DNA of 64,000 nucleotides. Origin: Nitzschia sp. pyKryTriq1. Lineage: Eukaryota > Bacillariophyta > Bacillariophyceae > Bacillariales > Bacillariaceae. Shown here piece by piece: positions 1-10,902 of the stretch (the first letter of the stretch is position 1; the number at the start of each line of letters is the position of its first letter). Location of the stretch: NCBI GenBank assembly GCA_956465555.1, contig OY101131.1, forward strand, positions 695,469 through 759,468, read 5' to 3'. A model generated the notes under the pieces. The model made no database searches. It saw nothing but the letters and a program-made list of their open reading frames with translations, and had not been told where the DNA came from. The position numbers were made by a program, and so were the translations under genes.

Positions 1-502
1 CAAAAGTCAAAACTCCAGCGGCAATAAAGTTCCACAAGAACAAGAACTGTGCCAAAGCTGATCCAAAAGTGAGATCCCCCAGATACGGAAAGCTTCCGAT
101 TGGCTTTTCGTACAGAGCACTGTTCTTTGCGGCCATGTAGACGCCAAGCAAACCGAACACCATGGAGACAACCGCCACTGCGATACCATATCCTTCGTTT
201 TTGTTCAAGCTAACAGGTACGACCACTGCAATCAGCAATACAACGGCCGATAACACGATTCCTATGTATGGCAGCGCGTTGTTATCAATAGCAACCTCAT
301 ACCCGCCCACTCCCAGCTTGGTGGCGCCGTGATGTTCTTCTCCTTCTTCTTCTTCCCCAGAAGGGGATGGATCGAGTCCGATTTCCTCCACCTCTTCTGC
401 GTCGTCTTCGACTGGTCTTGGCGTCATCTTATCTGATCTTTGCACTTTAAAAGTTCTGTTCTGGTCGTTTTTGTGGATGGTGTTACTATTCCATTCTGCC
501 AT
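1..502 (-). CDS. Partial membrane protein, N-terminal part only
   Basis: The reading frame starts at an ATG at 502 (an in-frame stop lies just upstream) and runs off the left edge of the window, so only about 167 residues are visible. The head is hydrophilic; a Glu-rich acidic stretch (residues ~33-50) follows. Then come three hydrophobic segments: around YIGIVLSAVVLLIAVVVPV, then AVAVVSMVFGLLGVYMA, then one near the edge with ALAQFLFLWNFIAAGVL. This pattern suggests a small multi-pass membrane protein with a cytosolic acidic N-terminus. An internal in-frame Met at 427 is an alternative start. I do not recognise a family and assign no function. Confidence 0.65.
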   Translation of the reverse strand, partial: MAEWNSNTIHKNDQNRTFKVQRSDKMTPRPVEDDAEEVEEIGLDPSPSGEEEEGEEHHGATKLGVGGYEVAIDNNALPYIGIVLSAVVLLIAVVVPVSLNKNEGYGIAVAVVSMVFGLLGVYMAAKNSALYEKPIGSFPYLGDLTFGSALAQFLFLWNFIAAGVLTF

Positions 503-1102
503 TCTTGTCTTTTACTCGTGGCGGAAAGGAAAACGAGAGAACATCAAATATTTTTTTAATAGAAGAGGTGCGCGGTGCGGTTGATTGATTGTTCGGGTCC
601 GGCGCGCGTGCTTCCATCACATTGTCTACGTACGGTATGCGTTGAATCTTGGTCCTATGCGCGGTGCGTTCGCGCATCACATGAGAATGCGAAGGGTCCG
701 CGAAAAGATTCTCCGAAAGAATGAGAAGACGTTGGCTACCGGTACCGGTACAGTACATGCAGCACCGGTACAGCACTACTCGTACTTGTACTGCAGCTAC
801 TACTACTACTAGAGAGATATCTCTACTACTAGTAGAGCACTATATCGTAAAGCAGCGAAAAAGTGCAGTCTAATTTAGTTGCTACCTTGACGGTTGAGAG
901 CAATTAATCTCTCTCCCGCCGGAACGATACCATCCGCGCCAGACAGTCCAATTGATTGACTCAATGGACTCTTTTACTAGTACAATCTATGTAGACTTCG
1001 TTCTCATGCTACTACTCGTAGCTAGGCTCGGCTACTAGTAATACAACATGCCGGTACAGACGGTATGGTTGGTCGCAGCATTCGATAATAAGAGTTCCCC
1101 CT
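503..1102. other. Intergenic region with GTAC-rich island and a dispersed repeat
   Basis: No convincing gene. At 738-790 there is a cluster of overlapping GTACCGGTAC-type palindromes. At 790-835 there is a CTACTACTAG/CTAGTAGTAG-rich stretch that can fold on itself. A ~72 bp segment at 848-919 resembles one at 16718-16808. The region separates the start of the leftmost minus-strand gene from the 3' end of the next minus-strand gene. Confidence 0.6.
848..919 (+). repeat. Copy 1 of a dispersed intergenic repeat
   Basis: Begins TAAAGCAGCGAAAA, continues with TTATTTAGT-like and CCTTGACGG cores and ends in a GAGAG...CTCTC inverted pair. The same order of blocks is found at 16718-16808 in the same orientation, with different spacers. 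Too short and diverged for me to assign to a transposon class. Confidence 0.5.
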
Positions 1103-2712
1103 CTATGTTAGCCCACATAACTTCCCTTGACACGGCTGAGATGACCCCTGTGAATCAGACCGAGCATCATGATGAGAAATTTGATTCTTTTGTCTTTGCT
1201 GTGCTTCCATCAAAAGGGATTGGGCTTCCTGTCTCGTATAGGACGACGGGTTTCGGCTCTGAAATTGATGTTCTTGCCTCGTCGTCGAACGTCGAGGAAT
1301 GATTCTCCCCTTGGAAGTTCGAAGTGGCTCCAAGGATCGCGCCTCCAAACCAGTAGTGGTGAAAGTAAGATTATTCGCCTTTTCTGTGCCGGCTCGAGAT
1401 GACTGTGTTCTCGCCGACTTGAGTGTTTGAGACGGTATCGACGAGATCGTGGAGCTGGCTCTAATGCAATTCTTGTTTCTTTTCGAATTCTTTCCAGAAT
1501 CCTTCTTTCTTCTTGCTCGCTCCTTTTGCATGTCAACTGCCTTTTGGAGTTTGGATATTTCTTCGAGAAGTTTTGGTATCATTTCTCCTCGTTTTCGTGG
1601 AGAGTGAGGTGTACTGGGTGGGTGTACGGCTTTTGATCTCTCTCGAGAATGTTGTGGCTGCGGTCTTATCATCTCTGCTATAACGTCACTACCAGATCTG
1701 TGGGGAGCAAGTAGCTGCAGGGGGTCGAGGTCAGGCCCCTTTCTCTGTGAGCTAGTAGTACGAGAGGAGTGCGCCGAAACAAGGTCATCTCTTGTTTCGT
1801 CCCCGGGTAATCCATTTTCGGCGTGACGGTGATTTAATGCTGTACGTTCCTTCGACAAACTTCGTTGTTGCTTTTTCGTGGAAGAAGAACCAATAGACGA
1901 ACGACGAGTAGCACTCCGACTGCGGTCCCCTGCTGGTCCCTCGTTGGATGCTAGTGTCTGTCGAAAAAGGCGGATGGAATCCACCGTACTGCTATCATCG
2001 ATTATATCATTGTCCCCAAAGGCATAACAGTGGCGGTTTCTACCAGAAGATAACGAACCTTGCTTGCCTAATTTTGCCTGCGCCCGCTCTATCCAAGTCC
2101 GATGCTCGTCTTCCCCGTCCAATGATAACGAAATGCCGTCATTGGTAACTTCTCTAAATATCGTTTCGACCTACATGCAGTAGTAGAAGATGAAAGGTCG
2201 ATGAGGAGTGATGGAAAAAACCAAGAAACGGCCGTAGAAAATATTTGACGACAGTGGTCGCTAATAGTACTCACCTCATCTAGCGCCCGATGAACGTCAA
2301 TGAAAAGTTCCACATTTCCTTCAAAATTCGTCTTGTCGCAGACTTCGGGCAATATGTCTGCTAGATACCAGTAGAATTCTCGATAGGTGCCGTCTTCGAT
2401 CTCCAAAATCTCCAAGGTTTTTCGTCCCAGCAGTCGTGCCACTTGAACGTTCCTCTTCTCTTGCATTTGTCGCATGATGGCCAAGGCGAACTGAGCCTTT
2501 ACGACGTAGGAACTAAATCGCGTGTACATGTGTTGTTGCAACTCTAGATACGATCGATACAAAATGGCAGGCCACCATGTATTCTCATATCTGACCCAGA
2601 CCAATCGTTCCAGCACCGAGCTCTCGGGTCCCTCTCTCCCTGTATTTGGAATTCCCCATTTCTGCATCGACGCAGTCGAAAGATCCGAAGCGACCGACGA
2701 GGAGGAGGACAT
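1103..2712 (-). CDS. PWWP-like domain protein with basic, Ser/Arg-rich tail
   Basis: Two exons, 2712-2275 and 2170-1103, joined across a 104 bp GTGAGT...TGTAG intron at phase 0, give about 501 residues. Near residues 37-50 the string LVWVRYENTWWPAILY matches the start of a PWWP domain (hydrophobic-W-V/A ... W-W-P-A-I), a fold that reads methylated histone tails or DNA in other eukaryotes. The helical stretch after it (to ~residue 145) is conserved-looking but I cannot name it. The rest is low complexity with Ser, Arg, Lys and Gln, and has a basic coiled segment with KLLEEISKLQKAVDMQKER. A chromatin-associated role is inference from the PWWP-like motif only. The start is the first ATG of the frame. 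Confidence 0.7.
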
Positions 2713-3394
2713 TGTGGTAGTACAAACAAAAATTAGTTCAGGGTGGGCCTATCTCCTGCGTATTTTTATCGGAGGACAATGACCTTACTTGGCCTTGCTG
2801 TATTAATTCAAATGTTGGTATGAGTACCCGGCAGGTTTACCGGGCAACAGGAACAAATTCATCCAAAATCACCATCACCATCACGACGGCACAGGGCAAG
2901 TCGGAACGATTGGGATTATTATTATTTGGAACGTTTCTGCGCCTCTGGGTAATATTTGTATGTGGCTACGCCTGTCGGCGAGTCCAACGGAAGCACGTTC
3001 TATACGTTTTCTTATGTTAATAGAAAATGTTGTCCTAATTAAGGAAGCGCCAGCCACTCTTCCATTATGGTTACTTAGGATATTCCATCTATATTTTTTC
3101 GAAAGGCTCGAGTGGATCGAAAAGAGTCGATGAGACTACCCGCTGCGTACCAAAAGCGCGAAAACGCGTTGTAGCGCACGTAGAACCTGGTAGGAGTCTG
3201 TCCTACCACCGAAAATCTGCGCATTTAAGCGCGTCAAAATCACGTGTTAATTTGTTTTATTCTTTAACGCCAATCCGATCGGCGAAGCCTTTAGCGCTTC
3301 TTATCTCCCCTTAAAACATCATGTTTCCGCCCCTCCAAGTGTAACCACGTGAAAGAGCATCCAATTTTACATCGATATCGTACTTGCATCAAAT
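2713..3394. other. Intergenic region, no gene seen
   Basis: Presumably holds the promoter of the PWWP-like gene. A perfect 8 bp stem with a 5-base loop lies at 3188-3208 (TGGTAGGA / TCCTACCA), within a stretch rich in GCGC dinucleotides (3150-3240). No protein-like frame stands out. Confidence 0.5.
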
Positions 3395-3547
3395 TGTCAC
3401 TACGTGTGAAGTAAATCAATAAGAGGAGCTTAGTAGATTTATGAGACTAGTGGTGATGAGAGCATCATGGCTCCGGTATGGGTCGTTGACGGACGACGGA
3501 CGGACAGTGACGTCACATATGGATCTTGGATACCGATAGGAGAAACA
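3395..3547 (-). repeat. LTR (3' end of the minus-strand Copia fossil)
   Basis: 153 bp, identical by eye to 4269-4421. It contains the perfect palindrome GTGACGTCAC at about 3507-3516, a CRE/bZIP-type site. Confidence 0.85.
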
Positions 3548-4268
3548 CACCCTCGCATATGAGTCGTGACTGTGTTGGCTTCAGGACGTTGTAGATACTG
3601 GTAGCGCATGAGTTTGTGATGGGAAGGTGGGTGGTGTTTAGTGAAATAGTCTGCTTTGTTGAGGCGACCGGGTGCCCAGTAGAGGTGAAATTGTTTTTGG
3701 GCAATGCGGTCTTTGAGCCAATGATACCGCATGTCGAAGGCTTTGGAACGTTTCATGCGGACTTGGGCTTTGAGAATGTCATGTGCGGTGGAGTTGTCGG
3801 TCTCGAGAGGCGTGCCGGTGGTGGGCTGGGGATGGCCCATTTCTTGGAGTGCAGTGATGATGGGGATGGCTTCTTGAGCAGTGACGAAGAGGCCGCCGGT
3901 TTCGGCTTCTGAAGCGGATGCAGTTCGCGCCAAACGTCTTTGGCCGCTTCAATTTGAGGGCCCGTGCCATTGGCGGGGGGGACGAATGGTCCTGGGTTCG
4001 CTGGGGACACCCATGGGACAGTGTTGGCTGGGTAGCGTTGCGTACCTGACGTCGGACAAAATTAGGCCCAAATGGCCGTATAGTCCGCCACCGATAGTGG
4101 TGGGCACAGAACTGGCGTTTGCCTTGAGTTCTGTGAGTAGAGTTTGTAGGGACTCGTACACAGGTTGACCGTGGAGACGAGTGAGCACTTTGTGCTGGAA
4201 GTAAGTGTCTTTGACACTGGGAATACGGGAGGACATCATGGTCAAAACTAAGAAAAATCACTAAGCTC

Positions 4269-4421
4269 TGTCACTACGTGTGAAGTAAATCAATAAGAGG
4301 AGCTTAGTAGATTTATGAGACTAGTGGTGATGAGAGCATCATGGCTCCGGTATGGGTCGTTGACGGACGACGGACGGACAGTGACGTCACATATGGATCT
4401 TGGATACCGATAGGAGAAACA
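4269..4421 (-). repeat. LTR (5' end of the minus-strand Copia fossil)
   Basis: 153 bp direct repeat of 3395-3547, with TG...CA ends on the minus strand and the same GTGACGTCAC palindrome at 4381-4390. Confidence 0.85.
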
Positions 4422-4750
4422 GGCTCGATCCGGCCGGGGCGAATGCCCAGACGAACTACTAGTACTACCACACGACACGGGACTGAGGAAGTCGGCTGAC
4501 GAAGTACAGACTACGGAGATTTCAACATTTGTGAGTTTGCGTCAACCGTTCCAGAGAGCAGAATAGAACACAGAACGACAGACACAAAACATGCTCCTCT
4601 TTCACCGCGTATCGCATATCTCATCTCGCATATCCCTCATCTCATCTCGTCTCTCATCATAGCACACAAGCTACAGTAGCGTCTACCATCGTCCTAAGTG
4701 TATTTATTGCGAGTAGTGAATACACATTCGGCTGGATTGAAGCAAAGAAT
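4422..4750. other. Intergenic/5' region of the CRAL-TRIO-DUF6824 gene
   Basis: About 330 bp between the Copia fossil and the ATG at 4751. The stretch 4605-4660 is a pyrimidine-rich run of CATCTCATCTCG-type repeats. No gene seen. Confidence 0.5.
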
Positions 4751-6822
4751 ATGGCATCGGCCATGTTAAGCAGAAGAGGTGGTGCAGCAGGCTTCACCAC
4801 GCCAGAGACAGCATCGGGGGACGACAAGGGGGGGTCAGGGATGGACGACTCTCTGCCGTCGTCTTCGGGGTCGGTGTCGGCATCGGTATCTGCTTCTGTT
4901 TCTACGAACACGGGAAGCAGCACGTCCGAGCTAGAAGAGCGATTCCAAAGGATCTTGACGCTCGAGGCAGAAACGCAACACCGGATACTGGAAGAGACCG
5001 AACTGGATCAAATTACTCAGGAAGAATTAGACGCCTTGTATGCCAAGGATATGTTTGATTTAACAGGGGCGGAACGGAACGACGCTTTGCAGGACATTCA
5101 TGGCGTGTCTGATACAATCGCCGAAACGCCGGAATTCGTAGCGAAACATCGGCAGTTACTTGAGCAAGAACTCGCTCTGCTCGTTTCGCGGCCGCGTCAG
5201 AAAACGATGGCCTATCAGCGAGCTAGACAACAGAGTCCAATGTATATCGGCTCGGAGCAATTTCAGTTAATGTTTCTTCGAGCAAACAAGTGGGACACCA
5301 GAGATGCTGCCTTGCAGTTGACGAGCTTTCTGGAAACCAAACTAGAACTTTTTGGACCGGATTTGCTTACACGGCGAGTCGTGATTTCGGACCTTTCCAA
5401 AGAGGATCGGAAATCGTTAGAATCGGGATTCTTTCAACTGCTACCTGTCCGAGACGTCGCTGGTAGGGCCATTCTTATGGGGACTCCGATTCTCAAACAG
5501 TACAAGGTCGTAGACAACTTGGTACGATACAAACGTTGAGCATTTTGACTTGAAAATTGTACAGTATTCTTCCCCTGACGAAAAATCTCACATCCGCCTT
5601 TCTATACAATCTAGAAACGGACATTTTTCTATATGGTCATGGCAGCTCTGGAGGATGAGGACACTCAGAAAGCAGGGGTGAGTAGGAAGAATCGATTTCA
5701 CGCTTTATGACAGAACTTCATCCTAGGGACTCATTTTGTTATTTTGGTGGCTAACCCTTTCCCGGTTTTTTAAAAGATGGTGATGGTGGGATACAACATG
5801 GGGCCTAACCGTATAGTGGACAGGAAAGCTGCATTCGCTGTGCAAAGTCTCAAACGAAGCCTTCCTTGTCGGATGGGGAGCATCCACTATTGCTATGATG
5901 ATTTTCGTCTCCGTCCAATGATGACTGTTGCCATGCTGGTAATGGGACCCATCAATCGAGTCCGATTTCGGGGACACTATGGTATGTAGATGAGGGATGG
6001 AAACACGAAAAAACATGTTTATAATGCTGATCTTGGTTTTTCTTTCTTTCAGGTTCCATCAAAGAGGTTTTGTACAAGTTAAACACATTTGGAGTTCCAA
6101 GCTCTGCTTTGCCACTTTCGGACGACGGTGAACCCAAAACCAAGAATCACAAGAATTGGCTAAAGTTGCGAAATAGTCAAGAGCAATCGCAGGCATCCGG
6201 CAGTCTTCCGCTATCAATTATCGTCATCCCAAAACGGCTAGATGTACTCCTCGGACGTGGAAAGCCCATTCAGAAACACGTTGGGAATGTTCGTTATTAC
6301 GCGATATTGGAAAACTATCAAAACGCATACGAACGTGCCAAAAAGTTTCAAAAAATGAAAATCGCGCAACAGATCTTGGACACTGTGAAAGGATACGGGG
6401 GTCGGTTCCTAAAAGCAGAAGGCGCAGGGTGGGTAGTAACCGACGAAATTGTGGCGAGAGAAAAGGTAGCGCATGGCTTTCGAACACGACGGGCGACAAC
6501 TGAGGCTTCGTCAGCTGTGACTTTACCTAGTGGTGCTACATCGTCGTCGTCGCCGACTAGCGATGCTTCGACATCGACGTCGGCATTTTCGGACAGTAAT
6601 AAGCGAAGCAACCTGGACACGATGACTACAATTCCGGAGCAGGTTCCATCTTCAACCACTGGTGGACATGCCAGCGCGCCAGCTTCAGTGTCGGCAGCAA
6701 CTACGACGACAACAGAGGAGGGCGAGAAAAATTCCGGTTCATCACTGTCAGAAGACGGAGGGACACAATCTGGGAAACGTGTAAAACTCTGGGCGTCTGC
6801 ATTCCATGAAGTTCCAGATTGA
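4751..6822 (+). CDS. CRAL-TRIO-like lipid-binding domain fused to DUF6824
   Basis: Four exons (4751-5521, 5615-5677, 5777-5981, 6053-6822) with 93, 99 and 71 bp GT-AG introns give 602 residues. After a Ser/Gly-rich head, residues ~135-360 resemble the diatom CRAL-TRIO/Sec14-like family: MFLRANKWDTRDAALQL, FGPDLLTRRVVISDL, LESGFFQLLPVRD.AGRAI and, after splicing, FFYMVMAALEDEDTQKAG. Such domains bind or transfer lipids at membranes. Residues ~400-490 are a clear DUF6824 (DVLLGRGKPIQKHVGNVR, GGRFLKAEGAGWV, AREKVAHGFRTRR), a domain seen mostly in diatoms and often beside putative regulators. The tail is Ser/Thr-rich. Splicing restores both domains in one frame, which supports the model. Function beyond lipid binding is unknown. 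Confidence 0.75.
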
Positions 6823-6973
6823 GCACTTGGGTTTGAGACTCGAATAGCATACTTTTCGACTCACTAGGCTATCCTCGAGTAGTCTATTCTTAGTTGAGAT
6901 CGGTCTACTGGAGAATGATTTATGTACTCAACGAGCGAAACTTCCGAATTTTGAAACGTCTATGTTAAATGGA

Positions 6974-8149
6974 CTACGCTATTGCTTGCTCCGGAGTCAT
7001 CTTTTCACGCTTGTACAAATCTTTCCAGGTGTTCATTACGTACTTCTTGCTGTACGTAAAGCCTTGTAATGCTATTGGCTTATAGACATTGTTCTTGGAG
7101 TGCCATTTCCGCATGTTGTCTTCTCTGCAGCAGCCTTTGACACTGGTGGAATTGTAACGACAACACTCTTCGCCCAGAGCGCAGCATGGATAGACTTTCG
7201 AGAAAATAGTCTTGCTATTGACCGGAAAAATCACCTCGGTGAAAAGTGCTTGATTGAAAGCATCCGAGTGTACCAGCTTTTTCATCATGCTTCTAGGAAA
7301 GTTGATCAGGTTGCGATAGTCCATATGGGGCCAGCCGCATGGCTCGTCAACCACGTAGGCATCGTATCCAATTTCATTGATGTAGTCCAGCATCTCTACT
7401 GAAAAGTCTGGGTCTTTGTGCACTCTGAGCTCTGCTGTGAAAATGGGTTTGTTGGCTGCGATTGATTTGCTACCTCCCCGAAGCACATCCAGTTCTCGGC
7501 CTTCCACGTCGATATGGGCAAAGGCAAGCTTTTCTCCCTTGTCAAAGAATATATTGTCAATGGTTTCAATTCGGAATACATCTCCTGGGGCCATCCCGGT
7601 AAAACCTTCACCCGCCTGTCCTTCTCCGACCTCTTTCCCAACTCCAGCGTTGGTCACGTGCAGATTGGGCAACTTGCTGGCAAATTTGGACGAAATACTC
7701 GCACACTGCGTGGGGGATGGATCCAAGGCATGGACTGTTCTCTCCGGAGCCAACCTGGCAAAATGACACGCGTTTTCGCCAAATTGTGCACCAACATCCA
7801 GAACGCCTCCTTCCGATGGTAACAATCCCTCTTCTGCAAACAGGGCGCCCATGAACGATTCCAGAAGAATCTCGTACCCTGTGCTGGACGTGCGGCAGAA
7901 TCCTGCTGGGAGGTCTACCCGCCTCTCGTTTACTGGAATAGTAGTGCTAGCAGTAGTGTTGACTTGACAACCTGTTTTATTCACGGGAATCTGCACTTGG
8001 GGTAAATCCATGAAGGATTCTTTCTCGGTACTACCCATACTACTACCAAAACTGAGAACAAAAAGGAAAGCAGAAGCGGCCCCTGCTGCGAAACAAACAG
8101 CCCCATGTACTACATTTCTGGAGGTCAATTTGAGGATCAGGTGGACCAT
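6974..8149 (-). CDS. FkbM-family methyltransferase with N-terminal membrane anchor
   Basis: Single exon, 391 residues. A hydrophobic segment at ~14-34 (AVCFAAGAASAFLFVLSF) would act as a signal anchor, suggesting a Golgi or ER lumenal enzyme. The SAM-binding glycine motif is at ~114-128 (GGVLDVGAQFGENACHF), followed by the acidic strand end VHALDPSP. The FkbM signature AFAHIDVEGRELDVLRGG lies at about 217-234. These mark a class I O-methyltransferase of the FkbM type, which methylates hydroxyls on sugars or other small molecules. The C-terminal part has a Cys-rich patch (PCCALGEECCRY...GCC), probably disulfide-bonded in the lumen. The substrate cannot be told from sequence. Confidence 0.8.
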   Translation of the reverse strand: MVHLILKLTSRNVVHGAVCFAAGAASAFLFVLSFGSSMGSTEKESFMDLPQVQIPVNKTGCQVNTTASTTIPVNERRVDLPAGFCRTSSTGYEILLESFMGALFAEEGLLPSEGGVLDVGAQFGENACHFARLAPERTVHALDPSPTQCASISSKFASKLPNLHVTNAGVGKEVGEGQAGEGFTGMAPGDVFRIETIDNIFFDKGEKLAFAHIDVEGRELDVLRGGSKSIAANKPIFTAELRVHKDPDFSVEMLDYINEIGYDAYVVDEPCGWPHMDYRNLINFPRSMMKKLVHSDAFNQALFTEVIFPVNSKTIFSKVYPCCALGEECCRYNSTSVKGCCREDNMRKWHSKNNVYKPIALQGFTYSKKYVMNTWKDLYKREKMTPEQAIA

Positions 8150-9403
8150 GATGCGTTGTGGCTAGTACTTGTACTGGTACGTATTGGTTGTTGTGATGTG
8201 CTGTGTTCCTGGACACATCAGACAGAGGATGCTACTCGTACCGGTACGAAACAAGTAACAATGCTGCGTCAAGGTGTCGTTCGTTGATGTACCGGGTAAT
8301 AGTGTTAACCATAAATGCTTCCATAGTGGACAGCCAAATGTTTGAGACCATGTCGCTGCGTCGCAGAACAACGCGAGATCGCAGCAGGACTCATGCGAAT
8401 TTTCCGTCTGTCGTCGACCGATTTCATTCGTGCGCGCCCGTTTCATGCGGACGTTTCTGACCGTTACGAGGCAGGAGGAAGAACAAAATCAAAATCAAGA
8501 TCTTCTTGCTTGATTGATCTCTTCTTCCAACATCGTACAGCAGCATTGGCTCCTAGATAGCTTTTCACACAATTCTATGAAATAGACTGATTCTATCAAC
8601 ATTGTCATCACTACTTTAGTTTCACTATAGTACTTCTATTCGATCTCAATCAAATCAGACTTCATCTCTGATTGTATCGTGACAGGTTACGAGCCCAAGT
8701 AACTACTGCAGATTCGCAGCGCACTCCGCGACTCGATTTCGAGCCGGGTGGGATGGTGGGAATTTCAAGCTAACTAAGTCGTTGGGATGCGAGTAATACG
8801 AGCGGTAATTCGGGCGAACGAGAATTGTGCGATACTGTACTAGGATCACCGCGCCAACAAAATCTCTGACCGCCATTGTCGCTGCTTGTCTTGCGTTCCT
8901 CTTGGAAGTACAACTGGCACTCATGTGGTCATCCTCGGCCGCGCCGGGCGGCCGACGAATGAGGTACGGACTGAGTTCTGTCCTGCTCGCAACCCCAACC
9001 CCAACCCCAACAACACCGTGAGGATGGAGACCTGCTGGAGGAGTAGCGAAGCAGTTTGAGAATTCCTCGCATTACTATAGTACGCAGGCGGTAGGTGCCA
9101 GGGCCGGTTATTGGGCGGACTACTGTAGTTCTCCCCTGCCGGTAATAAATACATGTAGATTTCATGTTTTTTCCCCAATTCACGATGATTGATTCACGAC
9201 GACGACTCACGCCGCACGCATCGACGCGTCCGCCCAACAACGTCCGTCCTTCGCTCGCTTTGACTCCTCCGATCGAAGTCTCGGCTTCGCATTTCCCATC
9301 TCTCGCTATTTTTGCGTAATCGCATTCTATAACAGTATTACCCTTTCGTCCTTCGTTTCCTTCTTAGATTGCAATGGTCACGTCATTGTCCCCTCTTCTT
9401 GTT

Positions 9404-9438
<35 letters not shown>

Positions 9439-9456
9439 TAACAATTGGAGCGCGTG
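8150..9456. other. Divergent promoter region, no gene seen
   Basis: About 1.3 kb between the minus-strand FkbM gene and the plus-strand gene at 9457. Contains a GTACCGGTAC palindrome near 8238-8247, the string AACCCCAACCCCAACCCCAAC near 8991-9009 (short C-rich direct repeats), and a GA microsatellite at 9416-9436. Short frames here look non-coding. Confidence 0.5.
9416..9436 (+). repeat. (GA)n microsatellite in probable 5' UTR
   Basis: About ten GA units ending 20 bases before the ATG at 9457. Confidence 0.85.
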
Positions 9457-10902
9457 ATGTTCCGAGGAGCCACCAGCACAGCGGCCCCGTGCTGGTTGCG
9501 GCAAATCAGAAGTCGAAATCTTGCGCCATGTCATCATGCTCGCAGTGAAGTACTGGTAGGGCGTTTTTGGTATATAACGTCGGCTGTGCCATCGAAGTCT
9601 GATGAAGTATCATCTTGCGGTAGCCCATCGTTTTTGGTGAAGATCCTTCCACTCGTAGCTGCTGCTGCTGCTGGTGCTGCTGCAATTCGTTCCCAAGAAA
9701 GTCGAAAACGTGACGAGCGGCCGTCACTTTGGTCATCACTCGTTTGCTCTCCCATCGTGTCTCACTGCGAAAGCAACGACGCAAAATCTGATTCAGCAAC
9801 GTTTGACTTTTCTTTTGTCGGTGTCAATGAGGAAGATGTGGACGCCTTGGTACAAACTTTGTTGAAAGATCCGTCAGTAAATATTTCCATGGTTCCTGAT
9901 GCCCTCGAGGCACAACTGTACAAAAGCACCATTTTGCTGACTCTGAATGCTATCTACTCACTCTTAGGTGGCTTGCAGGGGATGCGTCTCTTGTCACACG
10001 AGTTGATCCTTTCGATAGATCGAGACACGGCGGGTGATGCCCAGCGTCTGTCCAAAGCCCTGGCGGACGGAACCGCCAAAAGTATCAATGACGAGATCCT
10101 CCATGAAGTGGCGGCCCGACTATTAGCCAATCCTGCGGTCAATTCTCCATGGGTCCCTGACAACTTGGAAAAGCAAATATATTTTGCATGGTGCGTTTTT
10201 TTCTGCTCTTTATACTATTCTGCTACTATAGTAGGATGAGCGAGTAGCGCATCTTCAACTAACACACGATGCAGCTTGCAGGTCATGTTTCGAGTCACCC
10301 AAATCATTTTGTCGACTTTCAAAGTACGAATTTGTGGCCATGATTTGACTATGCAGCTGGCCTTTGACAATGAAGGATTGGAAACTGCGGCCCTGAGTGC
10401 CGCCTCCTTGGACAACGAAGCAGCAGCAGCAGCCCATCGGAGGATGACTCCTGTAGATTTGGATTTACTGACGTCAATTGCTCGCCAAGCTGGAGTGGAC
10501 GACGAGATGAATACTTCGGACTATTGGTGGAACCGCATGTTTACACGGTCTGACTTTGTACGACAACTTCATGCATCCTTGTATGGTTTGATACTAGGAA
10601 TCTTGGATGATTTATTCTTGGGGCAGTTGAAAATACAAATACTGTCTGATACTATTGGGTTTGACTTGGTGCCCGCGAAGAATCCTTATTACGGGATGAA
10701 AACTCCTGTGGCGGTCGAGGAGGAGGTCGAACAAGTCTGCGAATCATCCTCATCATCATCCTCAACAGGATACAAGAACTCTTCGCAGCTGTCACATTCC
10801 CCGGAAGGCGTCTCCTCGATGATGATGGGATCTTTTGCGGCGGGCGTCGGTGTAGGGGTGACTTTGATGGCGGTTTTGTCTTCCAGCAATACAAAAGGTT
10901 AG
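9457..10902 (+). CDS. Unknown protein with duplicated module, possible mitochondrial leader and C-terminal anchor
   Basis: Two exons, 9457-10190 and 10275-10902, joined by an 84 bp GTGCGT...TGCAG intron (phase 2), give 453 residues. Using the acceptor at 10274 rather than 10281 keeps the downstream frame. The N-terminus (MFRGATSTAAPCWLRQIRS) is basic and free of acidic residues, like a mitochondrial presequence. A hydrophobic Ala-rich segment follows at ~64-78. Two related modules occur, LLKDPSVNISMVPDALEAQLY and LLANPAVNSPWVPDNLEKQIY, each followed by a hydrophobic helix. The C-terminus has a glycine-rich hydrophobic segment (MMMGSFAAGVGVGVTLMAVL), perhaps a tail anchor. No family recognised; mitochondrial location is inference. 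Confidence 0.65.

Larger units (their letters stand above)
3395..4421 (-). mobile_element. Fossil Copia-type LTR retrotransposon, broken and much reduced
   Basis: Two direct repeats of 153 bp (3395-3547 and 4269-4421) look identical base for base and have TG...CA ends when read on the minus strand. Between them lie about 720 bp with a gag-like segment and an RNase H-like segment. The latter has ASEAETGG, DNSTAHD and YHWLKDRIAQKQ, typical of Ty1/Copia elements of the diatom kind. It is clearly broken, with at least one large loss, and cannot be autonomous. Identical LTRs suggest a young insertion or recent homogenisation. Five-base flanks (CAAAT and GGCTC) do not match, so a clean target-site duplication is not visible. 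Confidence 0.8.
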
